64,000 nt of DNA from Aureicoccus marinus (GTDB taxonomy: Bacteria > Bacteroidota > Bacteroidia > Flavobacteriales > Flavobacteriaceae): assembly GCF_002954325.1 (NCBI RefSeq), contig NZ_MQVX01000001.1, positions 2,223,383-2,287,382 on the forward strand, given 5' to 3'. Numbering within the stretch: position 1 is the stretch's first letter; each line of letters begins with the position of its first letter. Below, piece after piece: positions 18,094 to 24,822 of the stretch. The notes beneath the pieces were generated by a model, which was not told the origin of the DNA, made no database searches, and was given only the letters and a program-made list of their open reading frames with translations. The position numbers were made by a program, and so were the translations under genes.

Positions 18094-18699
18094 TTATTCT
18101 TGGTTAGAGTTAATGATTGAGTTTAATTTTTGTCGACCCTCAGGAGTTACAATCCCGCGTAAGTGGTACTCGAGGAAGTTGTCCATCAATACGGCTTGGG
18201 AGAATTCTCCTGTAGAGAAATATTCAGAATCTTTGATGTTGTTGACCCCGGCAAAATAAATGCGAGCGACAAACTCTGCATCCAAATTGGGGCGATAGAG
18301 ACCCATTTCGACCCCGCGCTGTACGTTCTTCAACACACATCCGTGCATCTTGTCAAACTGCATGGTCTTCAGGCAGCGGTGGACCTTGGGGTAGTACTTT
18401 TGTAATTGAAATTGAGGGGAAGCTTTTTCGTCATTCAGATGTCCCATGACGAGCTTTTTGATTTCGTACAGCTCTTCAATGGGATTCTTTTCTTGGGCAA
18501 CAATCTCGTCAATACCATCCGTAATCACATTGAACAAGTGCATGGTACTTTCTTCAACCAATTTGGTCTTGTTACAGAAGTGACTGTAGATCGTTTTTTT
18601 CGAAATGGACATTCTTTTGGCCAAATCGTCCATGGTCACGCTTTTGAACCCCAGGTTCAAAAACATTTCCGTCGCTCTATTTAAAATTTCTTCTTTCAC
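18094..18699 (-). CDS. TetR/AcrR family regulator of the RND operon
   Basis: A 201-residue repressor, first gene of the tetR-tolC-adaptor-permease operon. The N-terminal helix-turn-helix is plain: ATEMFLNLGFKSVTMDDLAK then MSISKKTIYSHFCNKTKLVE (about residues 8-48). The C-terminal part is the variable ligand-binding domain. A 10-bp inverted repeat overlaps the -33 element of its promoter, so autoregulation of the whole operon is likely. The inducer is unknown. Confidence 0.92.
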   Translation of the reverse strand: MKEEILNRATEMFLNLGFKSVTMDDLAKRMSISKKTIYSHFCNKTKLVEESTMHLFNVITDGIDEIVAQEKNPIEELYEIKKLVMGHLNDEKASPQFQLQKYYPKVHRCLKTMQFDKMHGCVLKNVQRGVEMGLYRPNLDAEFVARIYFAGVNNIKDSEYFSTGEFSQAVLMDNFLEYHLRGIVTPEGRQKLNSIINSNQE

Positions 18700-18717
18700 G
18701 GGGTACTAAAATCAATG

Positions 18718-18747
18718 CAAAACTAGACTGGAAACTTTTAATACCAA
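18718..18747 (-). promoter_or_regulatory. promoter of the tetR-RND operon
   Basis: On the minus strand: TTG (18747-18745), 19 bases, then TAGTTTTG (18725-18718), an exact TTG-N19-TAnnTTTG match about 19 bases ahead of the tetR ATG. The -33 element falls within the spacer of the inverted repeat at 18730-18757. Confidence 0.7.
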
Positions 18748-18757
18748 AAAAGTTTCC
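18730..18757. promoter_or_regulatory. probable TetR operator, 10-bp inverted repeat
   Basis: GGAAACTTTT (18730-18739) and AAAAGTTTCC (18748-18757) are perfect inverse complements separated by 8 bases. The site covers the space between and around the -33 element of the tetR promoter. Size (28 bp), symmetry and position are what a TetR-type autorepressor needs. It could also affect the divergent polyprenyl synthase gene, whose -7 element lies 40 bases further on. Confidence 0.7.
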
Positions 18758-18796
18758 TCGGTTTTACAAAGATTTAACATCCCCTTAAATTTGCCG

Positions 18797-18804
18797 TATT
18801 TTTG
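18797..18804 (+). promoter_or_regulatory. -7 element ahead of the polyprenyl synthase gene
   Basis: TATTTTTG matches TAnnTTTG and is followed by GCAGC, a frequent flavobacterial context. A second match, TAAATTTG, lies at 18786-18793. No clear -33 TTG is seen for either. ATG 18820 follows 15 bases later. Confidence 0.45.
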
Positions 18805-18819
18805 CAGCAAAACGCCTTC

Positions 18820-19791
18820 ATGCCCAGCCTTGATACTTATCGCCAACTCCTAGAAGATCACATCGAATCCTATATCCAACCGGGGGAACCCAAAGGTTTG
18901 TACGATCCGATGAACTACATCATGAAGCAAGGCGGCAAGCGTATGCGGCCGGCCTTGACACTGATGGGTGCAGAACTTTTTGGGACGGATTGCCGCAAGG
19001 CCCTCGACGCCGCCTTGGCGGTAGAGGTATTCCATAACTTTTCTCTGGTTCACGACGATATTATGGATGAGGCTCCCTTGAGAAGGGGTAAGCCGACGGT
19101 CCACCACAAATGGGATGTGAATACAGGTATACTGTCAGGAGACGCTCTTTTGATCAAGGCCTACCAACTCTTTGAAAAGTATGAGCCTGCGACCATGAGC
19201 GCTTTGGTAAGCCTGTTCAGCAAAACCGCACTGGAAGTTTGTGAAGGTCAGCAATACGATGTTGAGTTCGAAGACCGCAAAGTGGTTGCTCTGGAAGAAT
19301 ACCTCAAAATGATCGAGTACAAAACGGCTGTTCTCCTCGGGGCCGCGTTACAAATGGGCGCCATTGTGGCAGGTCAAAACCAAGACAACCAAAACGCCCT
19401 TTATCGGTATGGTGTCTTGCTAGGAACCGCCTTCCAGATCAAGGATGATTACCTGGATGCCTTTGGAAATCCAGAGACCTTCGGTAAACAAGTCGGGGGC
19501 GATATTCTGGAAAACAAAAAGACCTTCCTCTACATCAAAGCACAAGAACTGGGGTCAGCCGAAGACAAAGCCGCCTTGGATGGTTGGTATGAAACCACGG
19601 AAGCTTCCGATGAAAAAGTAGAACAAGTCAAAGTGCTCTTTCAAAATACAGGAGCTGTAATCGCCACAAGAGAGGCGATCGCGGATTATACACAACGCGC
19701 CTTTGATCAACTCGACACTATTCAAACAGAGGCCGCTCGCTTAGAAGAGCTAAGAGGATTTGGAGAATACCTGATGAACCGTACGGTATAA
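18820..19791 (+). CDS. polyprenyl diphosphate synthase (trans-isoprenyl type, FPP/GGPP-like)
   Basis: Chain-elongating prenyltransferase joining isopentenyl diphosphate to an allylic diphosphate. The 323 residues from ATG 18820 contain GGKRMRPAL, the first Asp-rich motif DDIMD at about 79-83 with RRGKPTVH, and the second Asp-rich motif in QIKDDYLDAFG followed by GGDILENKKT. This is a short-chain synthase; product length (C15 or C20) is not certain. It converges with lycopene cyclase, the 3' ends overlapping by 42 bases, and probably supplies precursor for carotenoids. A TTG start at 18802 is possible but overlaps the promoter. Confidence 0.88.
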   Translation: MPSLDTYRQLLEDHIESYIQPGEPKGLYDPMNYIMKQGGKRMRPALTLMGAELFGTDCRKALDAALAVEVFHNFSLVHDDIMDEAPLRRGKPTVHHKWDVNTGILSGDALLIKAYQLFEKYEPATMSALVSLFSKTALEVCEGQQYDVEFEDRKVVALEEYLKMIEYKTAVLLGAALQMGAIVAGQNQDNQNALYRYGVLLGTAFQIKDDYLDAFGNPETFGKQVGGDILENKKTFLYIKAQELGSAEDKAALDGWYETTEASDEKVEQVKVLFQNTGAVIATREAIADYTQRAFDQLDTIQTEAARLEELRGFGEYLMNRTV

Positions 19792-20922
19792 ATTCCGCCT
19801 TAAGGCACCTAAAAAGAGCCAGGCATTGGAGGAAGACATGACCTGAATTTCTTCCCAAAAATTCGTTCGCTCATCCAAAAATTTAAAAATTAGCTGAGGA
19901 GCCCGTCGCTCAAAAAGACGCCCAAAAATACCAGCGCCCAATTCGTTTCTTCTCCAGAGGATATCCAAGAGCAAAAGATCGTAAAACCAGAACCGATCCA
20001 AGCGGGCAAATTGATGTAAGGGCTTACCCGTTTTCAAGAAAGCCGCTAGGGATCGAGCTTTGCGCTCGCTTTTCTTGAAAGTATAGCCGGTGCTGGCTTT
20101 GGCCCATCCTCCTGCCATACCAATAGGTATAATTCTTTTGGTTGTCTTCTCCCAGAGCGGATAACAGGTCATGGGGATATTCCCACTTTCTTTTTCAACC
20201 ACTTGGTATTTTTTTACTTTCAGCTTGTCCCGGAGGTATTCCTCTATCCCTGCTTCATACTCTTCTTTCTTCAGAGGTTCGGCAGAAAATAAGGTGTATT
20301 CCAACAGGGCTTCCCGTTTACTTAAAGGCAAAACATACATAAATCGGGTATTCCCTTTTTGCGGAATTTGAAAGTCCATAAAGGTGGCCTGATCCGGCTC
20401 AAATACATCTTCCTCGACTTTCACAAACCAGCCCAAAAAATGCTGTTGTAAAACCGGATACCGCTTTTGATCCAGCAAGGTGCGGTAATCAAAACGACTG
20501 TCAAATACCTGCTTCGCTCTGAACTCTTGACCGGCACATTTCAAGACTACTTCTTCTTGATTTTCTTGCAGATCCTGCACTTCCTCTTGTATACGTTCCA
20601 GATTAGGGGCCTCGGCCATCCTTAAGGCCATTCCTTGGTAAAAACCCTTGGAACGAACCATTTTATAGGTGTAGGGTGCGATGGGGGTTTGGATTCGCTG
20701 TTTCAACGAACCAATCTCAATCTGGCTCCATGTTTTATCGAGGAATTCATCTTGTGCACCAGGGCCCGGCTCCCAAAAACACCAGGTCCTGTCATTGGTA
20801 TCCTTGCGGTCCTTTTCGAGTACCAGAATACGCTTATCCGCAAAATAAGGGTCATCCAAGAGTGTACGTAGGACCAACAAGCCTGCTGCCCCAGCTCCTA
20901 CGAAAGCGTAATCGTAAATCAT
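19750..20922 (-). CDS. crtY: lycopene beta-cyclase
   Basis: Cyclises the ends of lycopene to beta-carotene; membrane-associated flavoprotein. The 390-residue product starts with a dinucleotide-binding fold (YDYAFVGAGAAGLLVLRTLL), followed by the cyclase signature NDRTWCFWE near residue 43, FDSRFD, and the mid-protein PQKGNTRFMYVLPLS and IGMAGGWAKASTGYTF blocks typical of bacteroidete CrtY. Phytoene synthase and desaturase genes are not in the window. It converges with the prenyl synthase gene. Beta-carotene could serve as pigment or as retinal precursor. Confidence 0.9.
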   Translation of the reverse strand: MIYDYAFVGAGAAGLLVLRTLLDDPYFADKRILVLEKDRKDTNDRTWCFWEPGPGAQDEFLDKTWSQIEIGSLKQRIQTPIAPYTYKMVRSKGFYQGMALRMAEAPNLERIQEEVQDLQENQEEVVLKCAGQEFRAKQVFDSRFDYRTLLDQKRYPVLQQHFLGWFVKVEEDVFEPDQATFMDFQIPQKGNTRFMYVLPLSKREALLEYTLFSAEPLKKEEYEAGIEEYLRDKLKVKKYQVVEKESGNIPMTCYPLWEKTTKRIIPIGMAGGWAKASTGYTFKKSERKARSLAAFLKTGKPLHQFARLDRFWFYDLLLLDILWRRNELGAGIFGRLFERRAPQLIFKFLDERTNFWEEIQVMSSSNAWLFLGALRRNLYRTVHQVFSKSS

Positions 20923-20955
20923 CTTTTAAAGGTAGCCATTTCCGGCGGGCTTTTC

Positions 20956-20989
20956 TTTTTTAGACATCCCTAAAAAAAGATTACATTTG
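20956..20989 (+). promoter_or_regulatory. MntR/DtxR-type operator and -7 element ahead of the regulator/ZIP operon
   Basis: TTTTTTAG (20956-20963) and CTAAAAAA (20970-20977) form an 8-bp inverted repeat with a 6-base spacer. TACATTTG at 20982-20989 matches the -7 consensus. The operator thus lies just upstream of the -7 element, where a metal-bound DtxR/MntR repressor would block transcription of its own gene and the transporter. Confidence 0.55.
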
Positions 20990-21006
20990 CATAAAACCAC
21001 AGTGAT

Positions 21007-21660
21007 TTGACCCGGTCTGAAGAAAATTACCTCAAGACAATCTACCACCTGGGAGGAGACGAAAAAGTTCCGGTATCCACCAACGCCATTGCGGCTCAAA
21101 TGGAAACCAAGCCCTCCTCGGTCACCGATATGGCGAAAAAGCTAGCCGAGAAAAACCTGGTAGACTACCAAAAATACCAAGGGGTGGTCTTGACCAGTTT
21201 AGGCAAACAGACGGCATTACAAATCATCCGAAAGCACCGGCTCTGGGAAGTCTTTCTGTATGAAAAGCTGGACTTCCAATGGGATGAAGTGCACGAAGTA
21301 GCCGAACAACTGGAGCATATTAAAAGCGAGCAACTCATCGATCGCCTCGACGCTCTGCTGAATTACCCCAAATTTGACCCCCACGGGGACCCTATCCCAG
21401 GAAAGGACGGTCTTCTGGCTGTACAGAAGAAAACCCTTCTCAGCGAACTGGAAGAGGGTCAAAATGGCCTTTTTGTTGGGGTTAAGGACACTTCGACTAG
21501 TTTTTTACAGTACCTGGATAAAAATCAGATCGCTCTGGGTCAGTCCATCCGCTTGATTGAAAGAGAAAGTTTTGATCAGTCCCTGCAAATTGAAATTCAG
21601 GGACGTTCGCTAAGGCTTTCTCATCAAATCGCCACCAACCTTTATATCAAAACCGATTAA
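21007..21660 (+). CDS. metal-dependent transcriptional regulator, DtxR/MntR family
   Basis: A 217-residue manganese- or iron-sensing repressor. It has the N-terminal winged helix (SEENYLKTIYHLG and TNAIAAQMETKPSSVTDMAKKLAEKNLV), then the dimerisation and metal domain with HRLWEVFLYEKL and DEVHEVAEQLEHIKSE carrying the His and Glu metal ligands, and a C-terminal SH3/FeoA-like domain. The start is TTG at 21007, about 17 bases after the -7 element; no better start is seen. ZIP follows 14 bases later, so it most likely controls that transporter. Confidence 0.88.
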   Translation: MTRSEENYLKTIYHLGGDEKVPVSTNAIAAQMETKPSSVTDMAKKLAEKNLVDYQKYQGVVLTSLGKQTALQIIRKHRLWEVFLYEKLDFQWDEVHEVAEQLEHIKSEQLIDRLDALLNYPKFDPHGDPIPGKDGLLAVQKKTLLSELEEGQNGLFVGVKDTSTSFLQYLDKNQIALGQSIRLIERESFDQSLQIEIQGRSLRLSHQIATNLYIKTD

Positions 21661-21674
21661 TTCCATCCCACACT

Positions 21675-22496
21675 ATGGATCAAGTCATCTCTTATCTCGA
21701 AAGTATTAACCCCATCACCGCAGCCCTCTATGCCACCCTGTTTACCTGGGGACTTACCGCAGCGGGCGCTGGATTAGTCTTCCTTTTTAGAACCATGAAC
21801 AGGGCCGTTCTTGACGGCATGCTGGGCTTTACAGGAGGTGTTATGGTCGCCGCTAGTTTTTGGAGCTTACTTGCCCCAGGAATCGAAATGAGTCCTGGTG
21901 AGGGTTTTGTTAAAGTCATTCCAGCTGCCGTTGGTTTCTTACTCGGCGCTGCCTTTATCTTTGGATTGGACAAAGTTCTGCCCCACTTGCATATCAATTT
22001 TAAGGAAAGTGAAAAAGAGGGGATCAAAACCCCCTGGCACAGAACCACCTTATTGATCTTGGCCATTACCCTGCACAATATTCCTGAAGGACTGGCGGTC
22101 GGTGTTCTTTTTGGTGGAGTGGCCTCCGGTTTTGAGGGCGCTACCATTGGCGGAGCAGTCGCCTTGGCCCTGGGAATTGGTTTGCAAAACTTTCCAGAAG
22201 GCTTTGCAGTGGCTATGCCGATCCGTCGAATGGGACTTAGCCGTACCAAGAGCTGGATGTACGGACAAGCCTCTGCTATTGTGGAGCCGATTGCCGGGGT
22301 AGTCGGTGCCTGGGCCGTATTGACCTTTGAACCGATCTTACCCTACGCCCTGTCCTTTGCCGCAGGCGCGATGATCTTTGTGGTCGTAGAAGAGGTTATT
22401 CCAGAAACACAGCGGGACAAATACACCGATATCGCTACCATGGGCTTTATCGCCGGCTTCATTATTATGATGATGCTGGATGTAGGTCTGGGTTAA
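21675..22496 (+). CDS. ZIP family divalent metal transporter
   Basis: Inner-membrane importer for Zn, Mn or Fe, 273 residues with about eight membrane segments. The two ZIP signatures are HNIPEG at 134-139 (TM4) and QNFPEG at 171-176 (TM5); the first has the canonical His, the second has Gln where many ZIPs have His. A His-containing cytosolic loop (LPHLHINFKESEKEG) lies between TM3 and TM4. Co-transcription with an MntR-like regulator suggests manganese or iron as the substrate, by inference only. Confidence 0.9.
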   Translation: MDQVISYLESINPITAALYATLFTWGLTAAGAGLVFLFRTMNRAVLDGMLGFTGGVMVAASFWSLLAPGIEMSPGEGFVKVIPAAVGFLLGAAFIFGLDKVLPHLHINFKESEKEGIKTPWHRTTLLILAITLHNIPEGLAVGVLFGGVASGFEGATIGGAVALALGIGLQNFPEGFAVAMPIRRMGLSRTKSWMYGQASAIVEPIAGVVGAWAVLTFEPILPYALSFAAGAMIFVVVEEVIPETQRDKYTDIATMGFIAGFIIMMMLDVGLG

Positions 22497-22504
22497 TCTC
22501 TTTT

Positions 22505-22696
22505 TTAGTCCAATAGCAAAACCGGATCGAGACTCTCCAGAGTGCCGAATCTCCAGCGCTGATTTTCATAAATGGAGGCATATATCACCTCAAAATCGCA
22601 GGCGTCGTCTTCGGCTTCCCCTTTTTCCGAGATAGAACACCATTGAATCCAAAGATTAGTAGTGGCACGGTTCGTGAGCTGCTAGTTTAGTTCCAT
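22505..22696 (-). pseudogene. short gene remnant with in-frame stop at codon 5
   Basis: The minus strand from ATG 22696 reads MELN, a TAG at 22684-22682, then 58 open codons (QLTNRATTNLWIQWC ... RWRFGTLESLDPVLLLD) to a TAA at 22505-22507. The open part has protein-like composition, with acidic runs, Trp and a hydrophobic end, and no other start codon. It looks like a small protein gene with an early nonsense change, or the 3' end of a lost gene. I do not recognise the family. Confidence 0.35.
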
Positions 22697-22748
22697 CTAA
22701 TTAAGAAATATGGAGAAAGTACTCTCAGAAAAGACGAAATTCGCAGAT

Positions 22749-23171
22749 ATGTTCAAAAAAGCCTTCTTTACTGTCCTATTGCTGTGCACAGTAGCACTTT
22801 CCGCTCAGCACAACCTACAAGTCAAGGTCACTGGAATCCCCAAAAGTGAGGGACACATTCGGGTTGCTCTCTACACCAGCGCCGATGGTTTTCTAAAGTT
22901 TGAACAGGTGTACCGAGCGGGAAGCGCCAAGACTTCCAAAGGCACCACACAAATCGTATTTAAAGATTTACCCCAGGGAACCTATGCCATTGCCCTTTAC
23001 CACGACGAAAACAGCAATTCAGAACTCGATAAAAACTGGTTAGGCATCCCCAAAGAAAAGGTGGCCTTTTCCAAGGCAAAAATGAGAGCCTTTGGGCCTC
23101 CTCCTTTTAAGGACTGCGCTTTCAAACTTCAAGAAGACATGCTCATAGAGATTCCGATTAGTAAGTCGTAA
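22749..23171 (+). CDS. secreted DUF2141 family protein
   Basis: A 140-residue product from ATG 22749, the start that begins a clean signal peptide (MFKKAFFTVLLLCTVALSAQ). An ATG 39 bases upstream would add a charged leader and is less likely. The mature part fits DUF2141: VKVTGIPKSEGHIRVALYTS, FKDLPQGTYAIALYHDENSN, ELDKNWLGIPKE and AFGPPPFKDCAF. These proteins are small periplasmic or surface beta-sandwiches of unknown role. It converges with the plug-domain lipoprotein, overlapping it by 14 bases. Confidence 0.85.
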   Translation: MFKKAFFTVLLLCTVALSAQHNLQVKVTGIPKSEGHIRVALYTSADGFLKFEQVYRAGSAKTSKGTTQIVFKDLPQGTYAIALYHDENSNSELDKNWLGIPKEKVAFSKAKMRAFGPPPFKDCAFKLQEDMLIEIPISKS

Positions 23172-23553
23172 TCTTAATCACTCCATTTCCAGCTCTGGAA
23201 CCGTAAAACGAGGCCTCGGAGGAAGATAACTTCCGAACCGACTTGACATTGTAACTGTCTACAAGTTCAATGACGGACCGAAAACTGTTTCCTACGATAT
23301 AGTTATTTAAAACATAGAGAGGTTCCACATTCGCACTCTTATCGATGCTGTTCGCCGTATTGATGATTACCGGAACCCCATTGCTAATAGTGACTCCAGG
23401 CAATTGACGAATACGCTGCAACAAAGAGAGGTTATTGCGGTTTTTCTCTTCCAATTCCTGACCCAGGGCTCCTGCCTGGGTCGGTTGTGTACTGATACAG
23501 CTGGCTAGACTTAAAAACAAAAGCAAGCTGACTAGGCGGATGGTTATTTTCAT
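23158..23553 (-). CDS. lipoprotein consisting of a TonB-receptor plug domain
   Basis: 131 residues: a lipoprotein signal (LLLFLSLASC) and then only a plug-like domain ending SSSEASFYGSRAGNGVIKITTY, the G-S-R-x-x-N-G-V-I-x-I-T-T motif that closes the plug of SusC-type receptors. There is no beta-barrel. Such stand-alone plug lipoproteins occur in Flavobacteriia and are of unknown role, perhaps modulating a receptor or TonB. It follows the Tricorn-like gene by 9 bases on the same strand. Confidence 0.8.
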   Translation of the reverse strand: MKITIRLVSLLLFLSLASCISTQPTQAGALGQELEEKNRNNLSLLQRIRQLPGVTISNGVPVIINTANSIDKSANVEPLYVLNNYIVGNSFRSVIELVDSYNVKSVRKLSSSEASFYGSRAGNGVIKITTY

Positions 23554-23562
23554 GCTTAAGAT

Positions 23563-24822
23563 TTAATTCGGTTCCTTCTCATAACCCGCTGCGCGCTTCC
23601 AGCGTACTGGAGGAGCAGGCTCGGGCTTGAACTTGAATTCATTTCCTTTCAATAGTCTCATGGCTTCCTGTACAGCGCGCTCCAACTGAGGATCAGCACC
23701 ACCAAGAACGGCTTTGGGATCTTGAATTACTTCAATATCCGGGGCGATGCCTTCCCCTTCAACAGCCCACTGACCGTCCAAATCGTAGAAACCACCACGT
23801 GGGGCAATCATATAACCCCCGTCGATGAATCGTGGGGTATCCCAGGTCCCTACCAAACCTCCCCAAGTGCGGGTTCCGACCAGTGGCCCAAGACCCTGCG
23901 CCTTGAACATATAAGGTAATAAGTCTCCTCCTGACCCAGCGCGTTCGTTGATGATCATAACCTTAGGCCCCCATATTCCAGCATTTGGAGTCGTCCATGG
24001 ATGGCGATCTCCCGCCTTGCTATTGAAGTAGCCAAAGGGTTTACGGGCCATAATGTCAATCATATAATCGGCGGCAGAACCTCCGCCGTTGTTGCGCTCA
24101 TCGATCACGACTCCCTTCTTGTCTTGCTGAGAGAAGTAGTAGCGGTTAAAAGAAGTGAAACCAGCACCAGCCGTATTCGGAACATAGACGTAGGCCAGTT
24201 TTCCACCGGAGAGTTCATCGACACGACGGCGATTGGATTCTACCCACTCCACCGTGCGCAAACGATTCTCGGAACGCAAAGGCTCCACTAAAATCTCTTT
24301 GGCCCCTTCGCGGCTTGCCTTGCTGTTGACCAGAAGACGGGTCACACGGCCAGCCCTTTGCTCTAAAAGGGAATAAGGATTCACTCCAGCTGTAAGGGTT
24401 TGCCCCTCAATAGCCAGAATATAATCTCCTTCTTTCACTTGAAGACCCGGCTGGGCCAAGGGTGCTTTTAGACCGGTATTCCAACGCTCACCCGAATAAA
24501 TTTTAGCCATACGGTAGTAGTTTCCTTCGGCTACAAAATCACAACCCAGAAGGCCTACCGGTACAAAATCCACATCGGGCATATCGCCTCCTCCCACATA
24601 AGAGTGTCCAATGGCGATTTCTCCACTCATCATATCAATGAGGTAGTTCATATCGGTGCGGTGACGCACGTGCTTCACCCAAGGCGAATACCACTCGTAA
24701 ATCGTATTCCAAGGAGCTCCATGGGTATTGTCCACATAGAGAAAATCCCGCATAAAACGCCATCCTTCTTTTAGGATTTGAGCGTACTCTGCTTGCGGGT
24801 CCACTTTGACTTGCAAGTCCAT
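23563..24822 (-). CDS. Tricorn-like S41 protease, C-terminal part (separated by frameshift)
   Basis: 419 residues in a different frame from the upstream part. Contains the C1 domain (ILKEGWRFMRDFLYVDNTHGAPW, with GHSY as the probable active His), a PDZ domain (PGLQVKEGDYILAIEGQTLT) and the S41 catalytic core with DERNNGGGSAADY and NERAGSGGDLLPYMF, where the Ser is the likely nucleophile. In intact relatives, such as the gene at 38.3-41.5 kb, this is continuous with the beta-propeller part. Reading upstream of this ATG in the same frame gives plausible protein back to the G run at 24885-24880, where the frame breaks. Alone it would lack signal peptide and propellers. Confidence 0.8.
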   Translation of the reverse strand: MDLQVKVDPQAEYAQILKEGWRFMRDFLYVDNTHGAPWNTIYEWYSPWVKHVRHRTDMNYLIDMMSGEIAIGHSYVGGGDMPDVDFVPVGLLGCDFVAEGNYYRMAKIYSGERWNTGLKAPLAQPGLQVKEGDYILAIEGQTLTAGVNPYSLLEQRAGRVTRLLVNSKASREGAKEILVEPLRSENRLRTVEWVESNRRRVDELSGGKLAYVYVPNTAGAGFTSFNRYYFSQQDKKGVVIDERNNGGGSAADYMIDIMARKPFGYFNSKAGDRHPWTTPNAGIWGPKVMIINERAGSGGDLLPYMFKAQGLGPLVGTRTWGGLVGTWDTPRFIDGGYMIAPRGGFYDLDGQWAVEGEGIAPDIEVIQDPKAVLGGADPQLERAVQEAMRLLKGNEFKFKPEPAPPVRWKRAAGYEKEPN

